Positions 40,197 to 43,505 of a DNA stretch of 43,505 bases are shown in pieces. The translations under genes were made by a program, and so were the position numbers. The notes under the pieces are model-generated. The model had not been told where the DNA came from. It made no database searches and worked only from the letters and a program-made list of their open reading frames with translations. The stretch comes from an uncultured Caryophanales bacterium (GTDB lineage: Bacteria; Bacillota_I; Bacilli_A; RFN20; CAG-826): positions 1-43,505 of the forward strand of contig CAMOEI010000008.1 of the NCBI GenBank assembly GCA_946612115.1, written 5' to 3'. Position 1 is the first letter of the stretch, and each line of letters opens with the position of its first letter.

Positions 40197-42517
40197 AAAG
40201 ATTTGCTTTAGCGGGAAATCCTAATTCTGGAAAGACCACATTATTTAATTCCTTAACAGGAAGTACTGCTCACGTTGGCAACTGGCCAGGAGTGACGGTG
40301 GAGAAAAAGGATGGATACTATAAGAAATTAAAGGAACAAGTCGCGATTATCGACCTCCCTGGAATTTATTCTTTATCTCCATATACTAATGAAGAAGTAA
40401 TTTCTAGAAATTACGTCTTAGATGAAAAACCAGATTGTGTTATTAACATTGTTGATGCCACTAACTTAGAAAGAAACCTCTATTTAACCACTCAATTGTT
40501 AGAGATTGATGTTCCTTTAGTGGTCGCAGTTAATATGATGGACGTCCTAGAAAAGGACAATAAAGAACTCAATGTTGATGAATTATCAAAAACATTAGGA
40601 GTTCCAGTTGTTAAGGTTTCGGCTTTAAAAGAAGAGAACCTCGACGAATTAATGAAAGTCGCTTACGAAGAATCTTTAAAAGAGAGAAAAGGTAAGAGCG
40701 TACTTTCAAATAAAAATCTCATCCACTTAGTGGGAGATTTAGCAATTGCCTTTAAAGGCAAAAAAGTTGACAATCCATTATTCCACGCTATCAAATTAGC
40801 GGAAAATGATGAGATTGAAGTCAAAGACCACGAAGATTTATTAGAGATGGTCTCAGAATTTAAAAAGACCTTAAATGATGAAACCTTTGGAGATGATATC
40901 GAAGCGATTATCGCTGATGATCGATATAATTACATATCGAAAAACTTCTCTAATGTCATCACTTCTAAATCAGGAGAAGAAGTCGTTAAAACTGTCAAAG
41001 AGAATAAGAGTGACCGTATTGATAAAGTCTTAACACATAAAGTGTTTGGTTTAATCATTTTCGCCGCCATCATGTTCCTTGTATTCCATTTCACCTTCTC
41101 AGAGAATTTCTTCTTTGTCGGGAAAGCTTTTGAAGCAAATGGAGTGGCTCCTTCTTTAGAAGGTAGTATCTATGAAGGATTATTCTGGACTGATGCGGGT
41201 ATCAATTCCCCTGGTGTTATCTTATTTAATTTCTTCGATATGTCTTTCTCAGCGATTATTGATGCAGTCGCTGGAGCCATGGAAGGCGCGTTAGGTGCAG
41301 GACACTGGTTAACTGGATTCATTTGTGATGGAGTCCTTTCTGGATTATTCGCCATTTTAGGATTCTTACCACAAATCTTAGTACTCTTCTTATTCTTCGC
41401 GATTATGGAAGACACTGGTTATATGGCTCGTGTAGCCTTTATTCTAGATAGAATATTCCGTAAATTTGGTCTATCAGGTAGAGCCTTTATTCCAATGATT
41501 ATGGGATTTGGTTGTTCAGTACCTGCGATGATTAATACCAGAACCTTAGCGGATGATAAAGAAAGAACCGCGACCATTAGAGTTATTCCATTTTTCTCTT
41601 GTGGAGCGAAATTACCAATTTTAGTCGCTATTGCGGGTGGTATTGCTCAAGTATTTGGATTCCAGAATGTTGATGTAATCACTTATTCGATGTACGCGGT
41701 TGGTATTATTTCCGCTATCGTTTGTGTCTTATTAATGAGAAATACAACGATGAGAGGAGAAGCTGCTCCATTTATAATGGAGTTACCTGCCTATCACTGG
41801 CCACAATTTAAAGCTTTAATGATTCACTTATGGGATAAAGCAAAGCATTTCGTTAAGAAAGCTTTCACCATCATTTTAGCTTCCACAATTGTCATTTGGT
41901 TCTTATCTAACTTTGGATGGAACTGGCAAATGGCCGATATCCAAGACTCAATTCTTGGTAGTTTAGGTCAACTCTTCCAGCCATTATTCACTCCATTAGG
42001 ATTTGGTTCTCAATTAAGTAGTATTGGTTGGGTCTTCACTGTTGCGGCAGTCACTGGACTTATTGCAAAAGAAAATGTTATTGCTACATTTATCACTTTA
42101 GGTGCTGTGGCGGTTGCTGCCTTAAATAGCGGAGCCTTACCTCCAGAAATTATCGAAGCCATCGAAGCGGATGAAGAAGGTATTGAAGCCACTGCAGCGA
42201 TGATTCAAGCCACTGGTATTACCTGGCAAGGTTGTATCTCATTTATCGCTTTCAACATGCTTACTATCCCTTGCTTTGCCGCGGTTGCTACCGCTAAAGC
42301 AGAATTACCAAAAGGACAATTTAAATGGACCTTATTATTCTGGATTTGCGCTAGCTATGTTGGATCAGCCTTTATCTATAGCTTCTTATCGATGTTTGCT
42401 AAAGAAACTCTTGCCTGGGCCATTCCAACCACAATCGGAATTTTAGCTTTAGGTGTTGGAGCGTTCTTCTTAACTCGATATCTATTAGATAAAAAAGCAA
42501 ATAAAGCCGCTATTTAG
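40193..42517 (+). CDS. feoB: FeoB ferrous iron transporter
   Basis: This 774-aa protein has an N-terminal G domain with GNPNSGKTT (G1), GNWPGVTVE (switch I), DLPGIYSL (G3) and VNMMD (G4), a helical spacer domain (about 165-270), and a membrane part with two Gate motifs containing the conserved Cys (GFGCSVPAMINTRTL and MLTIPCFAAVATAKAE). FSCGAKLPI is also present. It imports Fe2+ driven or gated by GTP, suiting an anaerobic habitat. Coupled to feoA by ATGA. The FeoC-like/Cys-rich gene follows after 11 bases. Confidence 0.97.
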   Translation: MKRFALAGNPNSGKTTLFNSLTGSTAHVGNWPGVTVEKKDGYYKKLKEQVAIIDLPGIYSLSPYTNEEVISRNYVLDEKPDCVINIVDATNLERNLYLTTQLLEIDVPLVVAVNMMDVLEKDNKELNVDELSKTLGVPVVKVSALKEENLDELMKVAYEESLKERKGKSVLSNKNLIHLVGDLAIAFKGKKVDNPLFHAIKLAENDEIEVKDHEDLLEMVSEFKKTLNDETFGDDIEAIIADDRYNYISKNFSNVITSKSGEEVVKTVKENKSDRIDKVLTHKVFGLIIFAAIMFLVFHFTFSENFFFVGKAFEANGVAPSLEGSIYEGLFWTDAGINSPGVILFNFFDMSFSAIIDAVAGAMEGALGAGHWLTGFICDGVLSGLFAILGFLPQILVLFLFFAIMEDTGYMARVAFILDRIFRKFGLSGRAFIPMIMGFGCSVPAMINTRTLADDKERTATIRVIPFFSCGAKLPILVAIAGGIAQVFGFQNVDVITYSMYAVGIISAIVCVLLMRNTTMRGEAAPFIMELPAYHWPQFKALMIHLWDKAKHFVKKAFTIILASTIVIWFLSNFGWNWQMADIQDSILGSLGQLFQPLFTPLGFGSQLSSIGWVFTVAAVTGLIAKENVIATFITLGAVAVAALNSGALPPEIIEAIEADEEGIEATAAMIQATGITWQGCISFIAFNMLTIPCFAAVATAKAELPKGQFKWTLLFWICASYVGSAFIYSFLSMFAKETLAWAIPTTIGILALGVGAFFLTRYLLDKKANKAAI

Positions 42518-42528
42518 GAGAATAGTAG

Positions 42529-42726
42529 ATGTTTACTAACCCAAGTACATTATGGATTGAAATTATCGTTATTATCGCGGTAGTTATTTTCCTTGGTGTT
42601 CTGCTTGGAATATACATCTACCGTAGAAGTAAAAATCTTCCTACTGGAGACTGTGCTTATTGTCATAAAAATAAGAACAAGCTTCTAAAGGAATATCATA
42701 AAAAATACGGCTGTAACTGTAAATAA
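42529..42726 (+). CDS. FeoB-associated Cys-rich membrane protein
   Basis: This 65-aa protein has one N-terminal membrane helix (WIEIIVIIAVVIFLGVLLGIYIYRR) followed by a cytosolic Cys-rich tail (DCAYCHKNKNK ... YGCNCK). This matches the FeoB-associated Cys-rich family that replaces FeoC in many Firmicutes. The Cys residues could bind iron or sense redox state. Last gene of the operon before the terminator. Confidence 0.85.
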   Translation: MFTNPSTLWIEIIVIIAVVIFLGVLLGIYIYRRSKNLPTGDCAYCHKNKNKLLKEYHKKYGCNCK

Positions 42727-42731
42727 GGAGA

Positions 42732-42753
42732 AGGGGGCATAACGCCCCCTTTT
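42732..42753 (+). terminator. Terminator/attenuator between feo operon and HMA gene
   Basis: AGGGGGC-ATAAC-GCCCCCT followed by TTTT. The next ATG is only 9 bases beyond the T-run, with no promoter or Shine-Dalgarno sequence of its own. Confidence 0.85.
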
Positions 42754-42761
42754 AAGTCATT

Positions 42762-42992
42762 ATGAAAAAATATAAATATACTTTAACAATCGATGGAATG
42801 ATGTGTGGAGCCTGTGAGGCTCACGTCAATGATTTCATCAGAAGAAATTTTGAAATAAAAAAAGTGAAAAGTTCGAGTAGAAAAAATCAAACGATAATCA
42901 TTTCTTTAAAAGAACTTAATGAAGAAGAGCTAAGAAATAAAATCAACTCTACTGGTTATCTATTATCGACGATTAAAAAAGAAGAACTATAG
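42762..42992 (+). CDS. Heavy-metal-associated (HMA/CopZ-like) domain protein
   Basis: This 76-aa protein has the ferredoxin-like HMA pattern: YTLTIDGMMCGACEAHVNDFI with Cys15-x2-Cys18, and the usual second half (ELRNKINSTGYLLSTI). It could bind Cu+ or another soft metal as a cytosolic chaperone. The GMMCGACE motif is intact. It starts right after a strong terminator, so expression should come from read-through of the feo operon or an internal promoter. No cognate P-type ATPase is in the window. Confidence 0.82.
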   Translation: MKKYKYTLTIDGMMCGACEAHVNDFIRRNFEIKKVKSSSRKNQTIIISLKELNEEELRNKINSTGYLLSTIKKEEL

Positions 42993-43051
42993 GTAATATA
43001 TTTATATATTATTGAAGATTTTTCCTCGTAAAGATATTTTTAATAATTTAC

Positions 43052-43080
43052 TTGATTTAATATCTATCTTATAGAATAAT
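43052..43080 (+). promoter_or_regulatory. tRNA operon promoter
   Basis: TTGATT (43052-43057), 17-bp spacer, AATAAT (43075-43080) with an alternative TAGAAT at 43072, upstream of tRNA-Asp. Confidence 0.4.
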
Positions 43081-43091
43081 ATAAAAGCGTT

Positions 43092-43167
43092 GGACCAGTG
43101 GTGTAGCGGTTAACATGTCTCCCTGTCACGGAGAAGATCGCGGGTTCGATTCCCGTCTGGTCCGCCA
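43092..43167 (+). tRNA. tRNA-Asp (GUC)
   Basis: 76 nt including encoded CCA. Acceptor GGACCAG/CTGGTCC, anticodon loop CTGTCAC with GTC, T-loop GGTTCGATTCC. Confidence 0.97.
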
Positions 43168-43181
43168 TTTAAAGATTTGAA

Positions 43182-43257
43182 GGCCCGGTAGCTCAGTTGG
43201 TAGAGCAAGGGACTGAAAATCCCTGTGTCGCCGGTTCGATTCCGGCCTGGGCCACCA
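43182..43257 (+). tRNA. tRNA-Phe (GAA)
   Basis: 76 nt including CCA. Acceptor GGCCCGG/CTGGGCC, D-arm GCTCAGTTGGTAGAGC, anticodon GAA in CTGAAAA. Confidence 0.97.
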
Positions 43258-43272
43258 TCAAAGCTTAAAACT

Positions 43273-43297
43273 CGGTACGAAAGTATCGTTTTATTTT
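43273..43297 (+). terminator. Terminator after tRNA-Phe
   Basis: CGGTAC-GAAA-GTATCG (GNRA tetraloop) followed by TTTTATTTT, between tRNA-Phe and tRNA-Gly. Confidence 0.65.
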
Positions 43298-43305
43298 AGA
43301 AAAAT

Positions 43306-43379
43306 GCATATGTAGTTCAATGGTAGAACGTTAGCTTCCCAAGCTGAATACGCGGGTTCGATTCCCGTCATGTGCTCCA
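43306..43379 (+). tRNA. tRNA-Gly (CCC)
   Basis: 74 nt including CCA. Acceptor GCATATG/CATGTGC, D-arm GTTCAATGGTAGAAC, anticodon loop TTCCCAA with CCC. Confidence 0.93.
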
Positions 43380-43390
43380 TTCTGAATTGC

Positions 43391-43436
43391 ACCCTTTATC
43401 TGAACAAAATTCTGTCTAGGAAAGGGTTTTTTATTA
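43391..43436 (+). terminator. Terminator after tRNA-Gly
   Basis: ACCCTTT ... AAAGGGT stem followed by TTTTTATTA. Confidence 0.75.
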
Positions 43437-43454
43437 TTTTTGTTCAAATCTAAC

Positions 43455-43493
43455 TGCATACTTTTACGAAAAAATATGCAATTAAAATTGACA
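43455..43493 (+). promoter_or_regulatory. Start of a promoter region at the right edge
   Basis: Inverted repeat TGCATA ... TATGCA (43455-43460, 43475-43480) followed by TTGACA at 43488-43493. The -10 box and gene would lie beyond the window. Confidence 0.35.
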
Positions 43494-43505
43494 CACATTT
43501 ATCGC

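Noticed and set aside
309-43505. Mycoplasma-type code with TGA as Trp
   Set aside because: TGA ends several genes (for example 974, 16226, 18413) and conserved Trp positions use TGG.

Overview
The window is 43.5 kb of AT-rich DNA that looks like a low-GC Gram-positive gut bacterium (Bacillota; possibly an RF39/Izemoplasma/Erysipelotrichia-like Bacilli lineage). The reasons are strong AGGAGG-type ribosome binding sites, CIRCE elements at a heat-shock gene, lipobox lipoproteins, BspA-type leucine-rich repeat and BIG/Ig-like surface proteins, a Feo ferrous-iron system and plant or milk oligosaccharide hydrolases. TGA works as a stop and Trp is TGG, so this is the standard bacterial code, not the Mycoplasma code. 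The taxonomic placement is inference.

Layout. 0.3-2.3 kb: an overlapping operon of radical-SAM protein, MarR regulator and SPL-type radical-SAM protein. 2.3-2.8 kb: a gene-free stretch with short repeats, the fossil right end of an IS200/IS605 element, and a promoter with two CIRCE sites driving htpG (2.8-4.7 kb). 4.9-7.8 kb: a large LRR lipoprotein. 7.9-12.7 kb: a four-gene BMP-type (nucleoside-like) ABC importer, followed by a LytS-like sensor kinase. 14.1-15.8 kb: an AbrB-regulator/ABC-2 exporter operon.

15.8-32.2 kb is accessory DNA and the most interesting part. It holds four copies (plus a fifth, diverged copy at 32.1 kb on the other strand) of a roughly 150-nt structured RNA, each with its own sigma70-type promoter and AUUUUAUUUU-like end. 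The copies sit as two tandem pairs, each pair convergent with a gene for a 172-173-aa protein that resembles phage MuF-C/BECR-type domains. The whole cassette is duplicated around a DUF2974-type hydrolase. The same region has secreted Ig-like proteins with shared modules, an ISL3 insertion sequence, an AbiH phage-defence gene, an XRE-MNT/HEPN toxin-antitoxin pair, and a previously unannotated 23-aa hydrophobic peptide gene that looks like a type I toxin. A leader element with an identical 18-nt core precedes both 172-173-aa genes and the 23-aa peptide gene, and in each case opens an overlapping upstream reading frame.

32.2-43.5 kb: an HTH-TcdA fusion, a GH2/GH36/GH13 carbohydrate cluster for beta-galactosides, alpha-galactosides and alpha-1,6-glucosides, a feoA-feoA-feoB-feoC-like operon with two predicted DtxR-type operators, an HMA metal-binding protein, and tRNA-Asp, tRNA-Phe and tRNA-Gly genes.
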